Source: Brienomyrus brachyistius
Lineage: Eukaryota > Chordata > Actinopteri > Osteoglossiformes > Mormyridae
Assembly: GCF_023856365.1 (NCBI RefSeq)
Contig: NC_064541.1
Span: forward strand, 19,220,214-19,284,213
DNA length: 64,000 nt
Direction: 5' to 3'
Shown: piece by piece, positions 22,591 through 35,660 of the stretch
Layout of the letters: the number at the start of each line of letters is the position of its first letter
Numbering within the stretch: position 1 is the stretch's first letter
Notes under the pieces: model-generated
The model's input: the letters and a program-made list of their open reading frames with translations, nothing else
Told to the model about the DNA's origin: nothing
The model's database searches: none
Translations under genes and position numbers: made by a program

Positions 22591-24362
22591 AGAGCATCCT
22601 TCCAGGCATACCTTACATATTTAAACTTAAGTATATAAAACCTTCTATCAAGATTATTGGCTTGCTAGTATACCTTTAAATTATTAACTTGCGGTTTATC
22701 TATTACATCAGAGGATTCAAAAGGGTCATTATTATAATTTTGAAATGAATGCTTATACAGGTTTGATGCAGAAATGTATGTTTCCACCCTTGGCTATTTG
22801 TCAGAGTTTTGGGCTCCTGACGTTCTTCGTGCCAAGTGCTGAAATGAGAAGGCAGTTGAGGTGCGATGTAGCTGCCCGTTCAGCTTTTTAAAGTATTTAC
22901 ATCATTCATGGTTTGCTGTTTTTTTTGTACATATTGCGCTTTAGGTACCAATATGGCAGCCGTTCCGCTGGGCTATTTTAATATCGGAATGTACCCTATG
23001 TTTTAAAATTAACTACCTGTTTTAATAAGCACGACTAGCCACTAACCCTTACTGTCTGTGCTTCGGCTAGGAGACAAGGCGGAGTGAGGAAAATAGATGG
23101 TGATTCAGGAGTAATGTAATGGATAAAAAATTAATGTTGTCTAACTTAAGTGCATTTGCTGACTCTACACTGGTATAAATCCATAGCTGACAAGCTTTTA
23201 ACTGGTGCGGACTAAAGTGTAAGATCTGTCAGGATAGATGGTAGCAGTGATCTATGTCGCATTAAGATGCAAAACAGATTTACTTCGTATATTGGTGTCT
23301 ATTCTGTGTGTACCATATTTGAATGCAAGTGCATGATTTGAGACATAAAACAATGTTTTGCTGCTAGTGTATATCTGTGTGTCCAAAGCATAATGACATT
23401 TATGAAAACAGAAACATCACTGTAGAAGAGGTAATAGGGAATGAATATTAACCAAACTCATAGTTTGTTTGTATCTATCTTTCATTAAATTAATGAATTT
23501 GTGCTCACTGACATGCGATTCTCCAGGGCTTCTGGGAAGTCAGAGTCATTTATGTGGGGCAGATTTTTTTCCGTGCCTGCTTTGCTTCGAACATTTGTGA
23601 TTTATCGAGCTAGGCAGTTAATTTTATCCTAGCGCGCTTATTTTCACATGCGCGGTGTGACCCCTCACGACCCTAAACGGACATCCCTGGCTCTTTTGTT
23701 CAAGCGCGGCTAATTGTCAACAAATCTGTAAGCTGCAGATCGAGTTTCGCATTGGCCTACGGGGCTGCTTTCTTCTGCGGTCAATAGTCCCCATAAACAC
23801 TGTATACGCGACAGCAATGAAAAGCCCACTTTGTATGTTCTCCTGTGTTGGCATACGGGTCTCCTGCGGATCCCCACAGCCCAAAACACGTGGTTAGGCA
23901 TAATCGGCGTCACTAAACTGCCCATAGTGTGCAGCAGTATGTATGAGTGTCCGCACACTCTGCCGTGGACAATTTTACGAGAGTAGCTATTTTTTCTCAT
24001 GTAATTTCTTCTGTGGTCTTTAATAATTTCCCATGATCCTCACTGGTACCTAATACAGAAATCTGCTCCTGTCATTGCACCGAATGCATGTACTGGACCT
24101 TGTAATAGCCACTGTTGTAATGGCCACTCTTTCTGAATGGCCACATGCCACATACTGATTTAACTGCCTCCCAATGGTGAATGAAACAGGGTCACACCAG
24201 ACAGGCCAACGGAATCCACCCCGGACCTGATGTCCCCAGAAGGCTTTTTGGACCTTGAGTTGTCATTTGGAGGGAGCTGGAGCGCTTGGCTCTTACACAT
24301 AGACCCCAGCAGTGAGTGGTGAAGGCAGGCAGGGCCTCGGGAAACAGCAGGGAAAGCGAGGG
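22591..24362. other. Intergenic AT-rich DNA, nothing recognised
   Basis: Unique sequence with no domain-bearing frame, no simple repeat of note and no recognisable mobile element. Confidence 0.5.
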
Positions 24363-24377
24363 AGCGCCACCATCTGG
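24363..24377 (-). promoter_or_regulatory. CTCF-like motif
   Basis: Reverse complement CCAGATGGTGGCGCT agrees with 12 of 14 positions of the recalled CTCF core. Confidence 0.35.
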
Positions 24378-25640
24378 TGGGGAGGTTGTGAAACAAAGAG
24401 GGAGCCCTTTTCTTTATCCAGCTGCGGTTTTCCGGAAACTTCAGGCCACGCCCTGATCAATAACATCGTTCGGAGCTTATTCTCTCAAAATGACCCCAAG
24501 AAACTGAAATAGAAACAGCCTCTTTTGCAACAGATTTGTTGTACATATTGTCAAAACCCATTATCAGCATAATGAATGAACATATCGATTCACAGTGTAG
24601 TGGGAGATGGCTTACCAACCGCTTGTATACATGGCGTTGACCGAGACGCAGTACGAACTTTCTGCCCCCACATTACGGCACGTCGGTGTTCCGGGTTACC
24701 CGTCGTGTCCGGGACGGCGAACATCAGTTACACATAATGAAAATGGAGCAGCATGTCATCGCTCTAAACAAAGGAGAAAGGAGGAATACGAAGCCAAGAA
24801 CGCCGAGCAGCGAAGGAAGCATCCAGACGGCGTTTCTGTGCAATTAGGAGAACGTGAAAATAAAAGGCAATCTTTTCAGTGTCGGTAACAAACTCAAACA
24901 CTGTCATGCAGTATAATTATTAACAATTACATACAATACCAGTTACATACAATACCAATTACATACAATACCATTACTCACATACACCTTAGGTCCTCCA
25001 TTTGTCTGCTATCATAATTTGTAATAAGTGAAGTTTCCAGTTATAATAGTTATCAATGTTGTTTTCCAGCACATAAATGTAATTTTTTTCCACCTTTTTC
25101 ACACACCTGCAGTGACTTGCTTCGGATTCTAAGTACACCTATACCTTACCTAATACAACAAAGGCCTATTATTGAAAGTAAAATTTATCCCTTGTGAGCA
25201 ATAAACACTGGAACATTCTAGAATGAATGCAATCAACCCCATGTCACCCGCATCACACTTGAGAAGAGCTCGATGTTGGAAATGAGTTTCGGAAAACAGG
25301 AACACCTGCTTGCTGGAAGGTGCCTGACGCAGCATTATGGAACAGTAAAGCTTTTCAAGGGTTCTGCGAAAAGAAAACATCACACTCCAATTGTTACTCT
25401 CTACCCTGCACATGAATAAATAATAGTGTTGTTAGTGCCTTGACACATGATAGATATTACTGACTTTACTAGTTAAACGTGGTTAAAAAATTGTCCCTTT
25501 TAAGTTTTGTCAGTTTGATTGATGACGTTTTGTTTAGCGGCTTCGTAACGCAGTGTGAGTCAATAGAGATATCCCAGCATTCAACGGGAACCGGCATCTG
25601 TACTTCTTTGGATCTGAATGCTGGTCACAAAGCCAGTATT
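24378..25640. other. Intergenic DNA with a 17-bp triplet repeat
   Basis: ACATACAATACCA with a TTA-type spacer occurs three times in tandem at about 24928-24974 (17-bp period). Otherwise unique; no gene recognised. Confidence 0.5.
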
Positions 25641-25649
25641 ATATGGGTC

Positions 25650-26350
25650 AGCAGATGCCTCGTACCTCGATCAAAATCCAGGAAGAGGCCGCGTCACGTT
25701 CATTTTAACGTTAAAATGCACAGCGCTTTGCGGAAGAGGCGTACGCACACATAGGAGTGTCGGTAGTGAACCAGCGGGAGCATGTTCGGCGTGGGCCACT
25801 GTAACGGCGCGATGGCAACCTCTCCCAGAATTTCCATTGTGCAGACGCGGCCCGGCGGGTCTCGGCGGTGCTGGGATCAGGTGTGCGTGTGTAAACAGTG
25901 AGCACGAGGCAGCTCAAAAGCACAGACCCCCGAGCAGATCGTCTCTCTGCCGCCGGGAGCCAACTGGCCGGCAGCACTGAGTCAGCGGAGCGCAGTTTGG
26001 AGGAACTTGAGACCCACTGGTTCTTTTTTTCCCCGAGCCGTGCTCCTTCGGTGCCTGGTGCGTGCCCCGCAAGAATAAATATTTGAATATTCTCAGACGT
26101 TTTTAAACTAGCTTAAATTGGATCACTCCAGCGCGCCGCTCCGCCTGCCAAGATGCCGAGAGAGCGCTGGGCTTGGCGGGGCCACCTTCCCCTCTTCCCC
26201 TTCTCCGTCACCCCCAACCCTCCGCCCCCTGCCCTGACCAGCCTCTGCATTATCTGCCGACAAACACTCTGCCCCCGGGCCCCCGTTCTGTCATCCAGCA
26301 CTCTCCCCCTGCGAGCTCTGGCACACGACGGGGACAAAAAACCCCAAAGC
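25650..26350. promoter_or_regulatory. GC- and CpG-rich block
   Basis: A 700-bp block clearly richer in GC and CpG than its surroundings (e.g. 25800-25880 and 26130-26180). Frames through it on both strands are proline/arginine-rich, as expected of GC-rich non-coding DNA, with no domain. It may be a promoter of an unrecognised transcript or a regulatory island. Confidence 0.3.
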
Positions 26351-26537
26351 TGACGGCTTTGGACGTGGAACTCTGGTCATGTGACTTCGAGACGGTTCAC
26401 CCCCAGCCGCAGCCGGAAGTTATACTTTGCGAGACTTTTCCTTTCATGACCAACGTCGGTACTATTGCCACTTCTTGAAATGTTGAGGAGCATGAAAGTA
26501 GCATGAAAACCAGGGGAGTAGTTAGAGATGAATGGAT

Positions 26538-26558
26538 GGGGGGGGGGGGGGGGGGGGG
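26538..26558. repeat. G21 homopolymer
   Basis: Twenty-one consecutive G after ATGAATGGAT, a string resembling a SINE tail end. Strong potential for quadruplex structure. Confidence 0.95.
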
Positions 26559-26559
26559 T

Positions 26560-27863
26560 GGGCGATGGAAAACGTATATTGTGTAAAAAGATATTTATAA
26601 CTTAAGGCAATACATACACATTTATTTGGAGGCTAAGAACATTCTAGGTGTACTAGAGGCCCCCCTAACATAACCCTAACACACCCTTGATGCATATAAT
26701 CAGGAAATCAATTTTATCTTTATTTTGTATCTACCTGGACATAATAGGGCATTTTTTAAAGATCCATTGTTTTGGAATTTACTGATGCTTCAGAAAATAA
26801 TAAGCAGAGAAATGCAGAAATACACATTTAGTTGGGAAGCCCCTGGATGAAGTACAAACACAGCGCTCTCACCGCTGATTCGATTTGTTTCATTCATTTT
26901 CAATTTAACAGGATCTTAACCTTATGGCTTTACAAAGACTTTGTGTTTAATTGTTCTGATCGATTCTGGAACTTCCATTAAGGCATTACCTCTCTCTTTG
27001 CCGCCCTTTCCTCCTCTTTTCCCTTTTTCTCTCGTCTCATCACACTCGTTTCATCAGCTGTCTCTAATTGCCTCATTAGGCTTCTCTTAATTATAGTTAT
27101 TAAAGTACTTTCTCCCATATCATATCATGCCACTCTTCCAGATTAGCTCTTTTTCTCGTTTTTGGTTGAATTTTATTCATATATTAATTTCTCCAGGATA
27201 TTACAAAATGACAGTGTTGTTCCAAGCTACCTAAAGGACAGAAATGTCACTTGAAAGCAAATAAATAAATAAACCAATAAATAAATATTTGGCATAAATA
27301 AATAACTAAATAAATAGCTGGTAGAAATAAAAAAAAATCTGTAGAATAAAAGAATAAACAAATAATATTTGTTTATTTATTCATGCAAAAGATGTATCTA
27401 TTTATTTTCCGATTTACGGATTTCCAGATTTATTTATTTATGGATATCTTCATCTGTAGCTTATATTAATGGGGTCGGCAGCCCTGACATTTTTCTAAAA
27501 CATTATTGGCCAGACAGGCAACCGAGGCAGAAGCCACAGTAACTGATTGGCTACTTGTCTTAACTTGTCTCTAGTCACGCAATGACTTTCACAAGGAAAT
27601 TTTCATCTGTGGTGCCAAGACAAGTGGCTGAGCAGCTTGAACACTAGGTGGCCGCATGCTTTGGGCGAAATCGACAGAATCTCTGCCGCTTTAGCAATAC
27701 GACGTTTGTTAGTTGATCACATACAGCAGGGCACCCAAAGCAAATTTTCGTGCATATTCTGATGCCACCTGCTTTCCACAACTGGCTGACATAATGAGGT
27801 GCCACAGAATTGGTCAGCAAAACTAATTAAGATAAGGTGAGGTTAGAAATGTACGACGAGGCT
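26560..27863. other. Intergenic DNA with AAAT-type repeats and a CTCF-like site
   Basis: 26950-27200 is a repeat-free pyrimidine/AT block with enhancer-like texture. 27258-27445 is rich in AAAT/ATTT units; it includes an 11-bp inverted repeat (27353-27363 and 27367-27377) and A-rich units on the left mirrored by T-rich units on the right. No gene found. Confidence 0.45.
27641..27654 (+). promoter_or_regulatory. CTCF-like motif
   Basis: ACACTAGGTGGCCG agrees with 12 of 14 positions of the recalled CTCF core and sits 210 bp left of the 59-bp minisatellite. Confidence 0.35.
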
Positions 27864-28913
27864 GCAGCACAGACGTCAGTCCACATCACCATCTCGGGGT
27901 TATGAGGTTACAGGAATGCTCCGCAGCACAGATGTCAGTCCACATCACCATCTCGGGGTTATGAGGTTACAGGAATGCTCTGCAGCACAGACGTCGGTCC
28001 ACATCACCATCTCGGGGTTATGAGGTTACCGGAATGCTCCGCAGCACAGATGTCGGTCTACATCACCATCTCGGGGTTATGAGGTTACAGGAATGCTCTG
28101 CAGCACAGACGTCGGTCCACATCACCATCTTGGGGTTATGAGGTTACAGGAATGCTCCGCAACACAGCCGTAGGTCCACATCACCATTTTGGGGTTATGA
28201 GGTTACCGGAATGCTCCGCAGCACAGACGTCGGTCCACATCACCATCTCGGGGTTATGAGGTTACCGGAATGCTCTGCAGCACAGACGTCAGTCAACATC
28301 ACCATCTCGGGGTTATGAGGTTACCGGAATGCTCCACAACACAGCCATAGGTCCACATCACCATCTTGGGGTTATGAGGTTACCGGAATGCTCCACAACA
28401 CAGCCATAGGTCCACATCACCATCTTGGGGTTATGAGGTTACCGGAATGCTCCACAACACAGCCATAGGTCCACATCACCATCTTGGGGTTATGAGGTTA
28501 CCAGAATGCTCCGCAGCACAGACGTCGGTCCACATCACCATCTTGGGGTTATGAGGTTACCGGAATGCTCCGCAGCACAGACGTTGGTCCACATCACCAT
28601 CTTGGGGTTATGAGGTTACAGGAATGCTCTGCAGCACAGACGTCGGTCCTCATCACCATCTTGGGGTTATGAGGTTACCGGAATGCCCCGCAGCACAGAC
28701 GTCAGTCCACATCACCATCTTGGGGTTATGAGATTACCGGAATGCCCAGCAGCACAGACGTCGGTCCACATCACCATCTTGGGGTTATGAGGTTACCGGA
28801 ATGCTCCGCAGCACAGACGTCAGTCCACATCACCATATTGGGGCTATGAGGTTACAGGAATGCTCCGCAGCACAGACGTCAGTCCACATCACCATCTTGG
28901 GGTTATGAGGTTA
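27864..28913. repeat. 59-bp minisatellite, about 17.8 copies
   Basis: Units start every 59 bp from 27864 to 28867 with no insertion or deletion; the last is cut at 47 bp. The unit runs from GCAGCACAGACGTC through CCACATCACCATC and GGGGTTATGAGG to GGAATGCTCC. Variation is by substitution, much of it C/T or G/A. Units 9-11 (28336, 28395, 28454) share ACAACACAGCCATAGG, and unit 6 is intermediate, indicating local duplication or conversion of variants. It contains no long open frame. Confidence 0.97.
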
Positions 28914-30700
28914 ACCATATTAGTAGCGGTACATGGTAGTAAGATGTCAGTAGTATTTCCACACTGGTATTAGAGTATGAGTGAAATCATGATAATCATT
29001 TCATACATAGGTTAGGAAACTACAGTCACATATTAGAAATTTCCGCCTTCCATACCAGCTACAGCGTGATTAAGAAATACTTCATTGGTAGGAAATATAT
29101 ACTTTTATATTGCAGCAGTCTAGAGAAGTCGTTTATTATCTTATAACTGTGCTAATTTGGCTAATCAGCACTAGGAACTTGTTAGATGTACAGTCTGGTT
29201 TTTGTACCTCATGTGGCCAGATCTATGCAGTTTGAAGATCTGGATTAAATGCGTTTAATGTGATTTTTATATGAAAGTACGTGTGAATATATAACTGTGT
29301 CCCTAATCTTACATACCATAATATCAAATGCATTATGAGTCATACGCCGCTCGCATCTATGGTCTAAAATTAACGCAGCGATTGTTTCTGAAAAGCTTCT
29401 CTGTACTTCGTGTGCGTAACTCCTGAGCCCGATACTCAGACAACCATGAAACACAAACCATGGGAGGAATGTGGACCCATATACAGGTAAATGTGGTGCG
29501 AAGAAAAGCAGTAAAGCACAGTAAGACCAGTGAAATACATACAGATTTTCAGAAGTCATGAAACACTATGGAAAAAAACAGCCTCCTGTCAAACACTGAT
29601 TCAAAAGCTACATAAATAGATACTTAAGTTCAGTATCAGCATATTGCAGTGGACCAATCGCAGACCTGATTGCCCAAAAGCCATATACACGATATTTGAG
29701 AACTTGATGCGAATCACTGCAATTAAAAGCAGAGAACAGTTAGATGTGGCATTATAGCTTCTTGCTTGAGGTACATGAATCAACGATTGATTATACAACA
29801 TGAATTAGCCACCCCTGTGTCTGCAGGTACAAAGCTTGAGAGGTAAAGAAAAAACACAGACAGCCTTTATAGCTGGTAAAATGTCAGGGTTGAAACAAAA
29901 ATGGCCAGTTTGTTTTTATTCAGAAGTTTTAGGGTCATTAAGGCCTGCTCGCTAAATGAGATACAGGCGTATAAGTTTACACATGATCTCCGGCGACATT
30001 GTGATTTTGTCATTTCATCTACCATTGCAAGCAGGTTGCTTTTACGGGCTCGCTTTGTTTATTTTGTACAGCACGCAATGCCAATGGTTACGAATTAACT
30101 CCTGTCTGTGAAGAGAGTGAGGCATTGTATTGAGAAGAGCAGAGCAGAAATATAAACACTGCTGTAAAAAAAAAGAAAACGTAAAAAACAAACGATGAGA
30201 TAGGCTCCTCTCCCCCGACCCTGCAGCTGTGACATCCCCAGGCCCACTAATGAAATCAGGTGCTAAATTCGCAAATTGAATAATTTCACTAGGCTGTGCA
30301 ATTTCTCGCCGGAAAAAAAGCACCAGTTCTTTGTGCCCTTTTTGGGAGGAGGGAAAAAAACTGCAATAATAATATTTTGTGTTTCAATTCAAGATGAAGG
30401 TGTTGCATTCGTCTTTGGTATTTCCCACACGTTGATGAATTTGGTACTTGTGTTTTCCTGACGTGCCCTGTATGGTTTTTGTTCCTGGCAATGATGTTCC
30501 ACTGCAGCCAAGTTCAGATGGAGGTGAATTATAATACCGAATATAAAATGAGACTCTTCTTTCCCTCACAACAACAACACAGGAATCTGCTTTTTGAATA
30601 TTAACTGTCAACTCAGTGACAGTTTAATATTTTTTAGTATTATTATAGTTTGACACCGTGTGTCTCCCTCCTTTCCCGACGAAATGTTCCGAAATGTCCC
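28914..30700. other. Intergenic AT-rich DNA
   Basis: Unique sequence. A 104-codon - strand frame (29245-29559) has no domain. 29880-30300 is repeat-free and could be regulatory. Nothing firm. Confidence 0.45.
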
Positions 30701-31130
30701 AACCCTCAGAGAAACTTGACCGTTAATATCCACTCTGACCCAAAATGATAATAAATGGGCCGACGGTGGCCTGCGGACATAGTGGCACTGACCAAAAACT
30801 CATCGCGGGCCAACGAGCGGGTGTCCGTGGCAACGGCCCTGACCTCTGGGTCATCGGCATGTAGCCGCAAGGGCAGCTGGAGAACGCCGGGATTCACTTT
30901 CGCTCTCCCCAAGGCGGCCACGCCTCTGCACTGAGGGACATGTGGCGAAAGATCCTGCATCCGAATCCACCGTTCCTAATGAGCGGGGGAACGCTGTCGT
31001 CGCAGGCGAACGCCGATTCGCTGGCACTCCGGCCTGTGCCGCTTGCCCAGAAATCTGTGTCCCCAATTCCCCGAGCCCGGCTTGGCCTTTGCATCCAGGC
31101 GCCATCGGTGCCGTTTAGTCCCTCCAACTA
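30700..31130. promoter_or_regulatory. CpG-rich patch
   Basis: A 400-bp patch with raised CpG content (for example 30745-30860 and 30960-31050) amid AT-rich DNA. Overlapping short frames on both strands are typical GC-rich artefacts. Possible promoter or enhancer island. Confidence 0.3.
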
Positions 31131-33500
31131 GATCCACAGATTTTCCTGACCACATTTCCTTCCTTTAAGGTGACCCCCGAATCCTTCATTGTGCTCAAAC
31201 AAAGATTACAGTGCAAGCAAAGCAGCACAGGGGGTTGCCAGGCGCCTGCCTACAGACACTCCTCTCCTACGCTGCTCATGCCTGAAGCCTCCCAGTGCCA
31301 TCCCCCCGTGGCCCCCGCCAGCTCTATGTGACTTACGGAGTTTGGGCCTTCCACTGCCAATCCCACTTTGAGTGCATTTTTCTGATAAACAAAAGCACAT
31401 TCAAGCTTTGGCTTCTCATTTCACACTATGTGCTTTGGCTCCGGGCATTTCTTTCTCGGAGCCCTTGGCCTACAGTCCCAAGCATGGCTCCAGTTGGCTT
31501 TCCTTAAAAAAAAAAAAATCTACATGTGGAGGATTAGACTCCATCTTTCATCCCTGCAATCACCATACCCTCCGCTCTCTCGCTCTGTCAGAGATGTCAC
31601 TGCTCCTCATGCACGAGCGGGGGGGGGACTCGCTGTCCACTAGGCCGGAGTGTCCATCTTAGCCTCTTCTGGCTGAAATCTCTGCCCACCTCTGTATCTA
31701 TCCTCACTTGCTTCCCCTGGCCCCCAAAAAGACACTGAGGCAGCCTGGGTGATACGATGGTTTTGCTTTCATTTCGCTGAGGTGTCCAATTTAGCCTCGA
31801 GGTGCACAAATTATCGTAGGCCGCAAAAATGGCCTTCAAGACTTAGCGTTGTCTGGTGTCGTTTCATTGTAGGCCACGCCGTTTGAGTTTAGCAATGCAA
31901 CCAGGGGTAAATGAGATCATCCCTTTCAGATGCCCACAGGAATGGAGTCAGTAGTAAAGTTCAGTCATATTAAGCAGTATTCATTTTTAACAGAACTTTA
32001 TGCGAAGTTCCCAAAAGCGGTAAGCCAACCAAAGCCTTTTCTGCCTGATCCCACAATGCTGAAATGTTACATGCATAAAATATGTTTTAAAATATTATCC
32101 TTACTCTTCTGTATCTAGTTCAAAACCAATATTCTCAGGACACTCGATGGCTTCCAAAAGTGAGTAGCTGTAGTTGTCACAAGGAGTCGAGCTTAAGACA
32201 TACAGCAGTCTGCGGTGGAAGCGGGAATTCAGTCTGATTTCTCAGGACTATCTGAGTTCGGCTGGTAATCACCTACAGGCTTGACCGCAATGAGCTATCA
32301 AAGCAGCTGTTCTCTAAGGGAGTCCATATACAATATGGTGTTACAATCAATTAGTTTTAAATGGTGCTTTTATTTAACGACTAAAGGAAGTGAACATGTT
32401 TGACCAAAGAAAATGTGATGTTAACTTTGCCAACAGATGGAAAAAAAAATTGAGGGTACAGCAAACACGACCGCTAATACTCCAGTTATTAAAACAATGT
32501 TCTCCGATTCTTGGATCCAACACTTATGCGACACCCCCCACCCCCACACCAATATTACCATAGAGAAATATCAGAACAGTTATTAACGGCGTGCGTGAAA
32601 TGTTAGCTGTGGCACAGGACGACCCCTGGGGGCATTTCTTGTCTTTGGGAACAGATGTGCCGCCCACTCGCAACAGTTGTAGTCTACCCACAATGCCCTG
32701 GTGGGAGGAGCCATGCAGGAATCGGACTGAAGCTGATACCTCACTTAACCATTTACCGCGTTGCTCCAGGGAAGGAGTAAATCTGGCTAGTACTTGGAGT
32801 GGGTGTGTGTATGTCGAGCCGGGGGAGGGAGGGGGTTGGGAGAGGATCAATATTTATAGACAATCCAGCCCAGCCCATCGCCACCTGCCTGGTATCCCAG
32901 AAAAACCAAAAGCACACAGATAAGTACATAGACAGTAAATTATACAAACATATACAAGTCTGCATGGTCTGCTGCTAATTTAAGTTGACAGATGTGTGTT
33001 CAAGAAATCAGATAAAAATTTATTACAATATTACTCCTAATAAAGATACTTTGGGGGGGGAAAAATCTAATTTCCCTGGCTAATTTTGTTATTAAAAAAA
33101 ATCGAATTAATTGTTAATGAGATCGATTTTTACAATGTGAAATACAGGAGGAAACATGCATTAAAGTACACATCCATCCATTTCTTTTATCAGGAATGTA
33201 ATAGTGATGTTTAATTGCTTTTTAATATGCTTAGTAGAATACCATTTAGGAGTAAAATATAATCTATATTTCATTAATTTAAATTTGAGTTATTTTGATT
33301 TTGCAGGAAGTTTGGTGTGAAAATGTGTAATATACCACATAAGTACATTCCTGCATGAATCACAGCTTTCTTTTTTATGAAACTGCTAACCCTTCCTTCA
33401 CTCAGGCTCAAATCGTGCTCCCAACTGTTAATTTCCATGTTAAGAGAATTAATTATGGTTTTTTTCCTACAGAGAAGGTAAACAGCCAGATTTCCCAGCC
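31131..33500. other. Intergenic DNA
   Basis: Unique sequence with an A12 run near 31506-31518, G9 at 31619-31627 and G8 at 33053-33060. No exon or mobile element recognised. Confidence 0.45.
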
Positions 33501-33800
33501 TGCTCTGCTAGTTTAACAATGAAATCTAACTGCAGCGTGCATCCCTGGCGGTTGGAATATACCTGTCAGATACAGCTTCACCCTTACGCATCCCCTGAGC
33601 TGAAAAAAGGGAAAGTTAGTGACCTCCGCATATGCTGAAGGGGGAAAAAGTCAGTGACCTTTGGCTTGACCGGAAAATGGCCCTGTAATCCGCGAGGAGC
33701 AGGTGTAAGTCAGCCTGCAGGAGCCGCACCCTGGCCTCAGCTGACAGCGTCCGTCATTCGCTCATAAGCATAATAAACTTCAGCACGGCCTTCTGAAGTC
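33500..33800. promoter_or_regulatory. Candidate regulatory block with paired TGACCT half-sites
   Basis: Repeat-free, moderately GC. AAAGTTAGTGACCTCCG (33612-33628) is echoed by AAAGTCAGTGACCTTTG (33647-33663), giving two nuclear-receptor half-sites TGACCT 35 bp apart in the same direction, followed by GGCTTGACC. Enhancer function is inference. Confidence 0.3.
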
Positions 33801-35394
33801 ACAGCTTGACAGGGAACTGTAGCAAGATTAGGAGGAAGATGAGGGATGTTAACACTGGGACTTACTGGAATGAACTGTGTTGACACTTTAATTAAGACCC
33901 CAGACAGAAAGACTCTTTTCCAAATTCATCTGTCAATAAATGCAGTCAATATCAGTGATCTGCATTTAGTCAACCTTCTGTCTCCTCTCCATCCTGCGCT
34001 TCTGAAGTGGATTAATTACGCATCGTCTTTTATTTTTTACTCTACAATCTTTGTATTCTATGAAAATCTAATTTTACTGCATATCTTCATTCGTGATTTT
34101 AAAAAATTATATTCCGAAATGAAAGGGCTTCTTTAATTTTAATCTGTATTTGTTATTCGAGATAATCAGAAAGAGCTTTACTCTGTAGATACAATGTAAT
34201 AAATTTTGTTTCCTACTCCAAGAGAGACTAATTAAAAAGAACAATATTCACTAGATACACTAAGATTGTACAAAAGGGAAACATAAAATAAAACAACTAG
34301 TGTTACAATCAGTTAGATAATAATATTTAAATACAATAATTGCATGAATTACATGAATAAGTATTTCTGCTTTATGAAATTACATATAAAGTAACTATTA
34401 AGGTATTTACCAAATATAAATCAAGTTATTTTTGCCTTAAAAACAGATGGTATGTGTATATGACTTTTCGTAAGTGATACGAGCCCAAACTAGTGATTTT
34501 TAAAAATTATTATTATTATTTTTATTATTTTAAATATTTATTTTTACAGGGATTTTAAAATTTAATTCTACAATAATTAAATGGCTTTATCTATAATAAA
34601 CCCTTAATAAATAATGTACATCTGCAGTGGATCATACAATATGTAATATTGCTATATTATATGAATTAAGTCTAAATGGCTACAGACTTCAATTTTATAT
34701 ATCCTGAATTTTTTCCCTTAAGTCTCCATTATTAGGACATTCAAATTTCCGAAAGAAATGTTAGGCAGTGAAGAACTTTTCAATGAAAATCTGTGTTTAT
34801 AAATCAGGAACTTGGATGAATAAATGAAAGTATGTGTAATAAATTATTAAAATCGAGTACATGGTCTAAGTGGGCTTAATTGTGCTGGGAAACATGCAAA
34901 AAGTTTCAGTTATTATCACCTCCAACTGGAACAAGTTATTCTTCCCTGTCAGACTGATCATTTACATTGTTATATAGTCTAATTGAAGCGTAAACTTTTT
35001 AATGTCTTTTAATGTCTTTTTTCTTAGCCATTAAATATAACAAATGGATTGTTCCTCTGCTTTAAAACAAATGAATCATGCATTAAGAGCACAATTTATA
35101 TTGCAGTACAGACGGAGAAGAATCCCCGACTTCATAATGTTATATCCTATATGGCACAACATGACAATATTTATAAATTATAAATGCCTGTTTCAATCAA
35201 GATACGCTCATCATTTAGCATATTCCTTCTGCTTTTGTAAGTAATTATTTCAAAGTTAAAAACATTACAAAACATTAAAAACATTATATTATTGTGCGAC
35301 CTCCAAAATTCAGTATATTAAATTATATTCATTATGTTAATGACCCAGCATCACACACTGAAGGAACAGTGCTTCACCCAAAGATGTTGCAAAT
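33801..35394. other. Very AT-rich intergenic DNA
   Basis: Low-complexity AT-rich stretch with scattered TAATTA motifs. 35030-35240 is a repeat-free block that could be conserved. No gene found. AT-rich DNA like this is also the kind of sequence SATB1 protein itself binds. Confidence 0.45.
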
Positions 35395-35660
35395 ATTATG
35401 AAAACCACAATACTTGGTAGCCGCTGAACAGCGCAGCGTGGTTACTGGGGTATAACACTGTGAACTCATGCGCCCGAGGATGTAGGTCTGCCTCCCAGAC
35501 TTCTTTGGGTGCAGATTTTGCTTGTTCCCTCCAAGTCATGTGGGTTAAGTTAACTTGTCTCTCTAACTTGTGTCTCACAGTTGCTCATAGTGTGTGACAA
35601 TGAGAATTACCACTGCCTGGTCCCCTGCAGCCAGATCCAGGATCAGTACTGAGGATATGG
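35395..35660 (+). mobile_element. Possible very old SINE copy
   Basis: GCAGCGTGGTTACTGGGGTATAACACTGTGAACTCA resembles the SINE head (A-box region), with later CTTGTTCCCTCCAAGTCATGTGGGTT in the position of the mid-body. No clear B-box. Weak. Confidence 0.3.

Noticed and set aside
25898..26478. Proline-rich + strand frames as a gene's first exon
   Set aside because: GC-rich DNA opens several overlapping frames at once; none shows domain content or a clear splice donor.
27864..28913. Possible CRISPR-like array
   Set aside because: Units are contiguous 59-bp repeats with no unique spacers, in a vertebrate genome.
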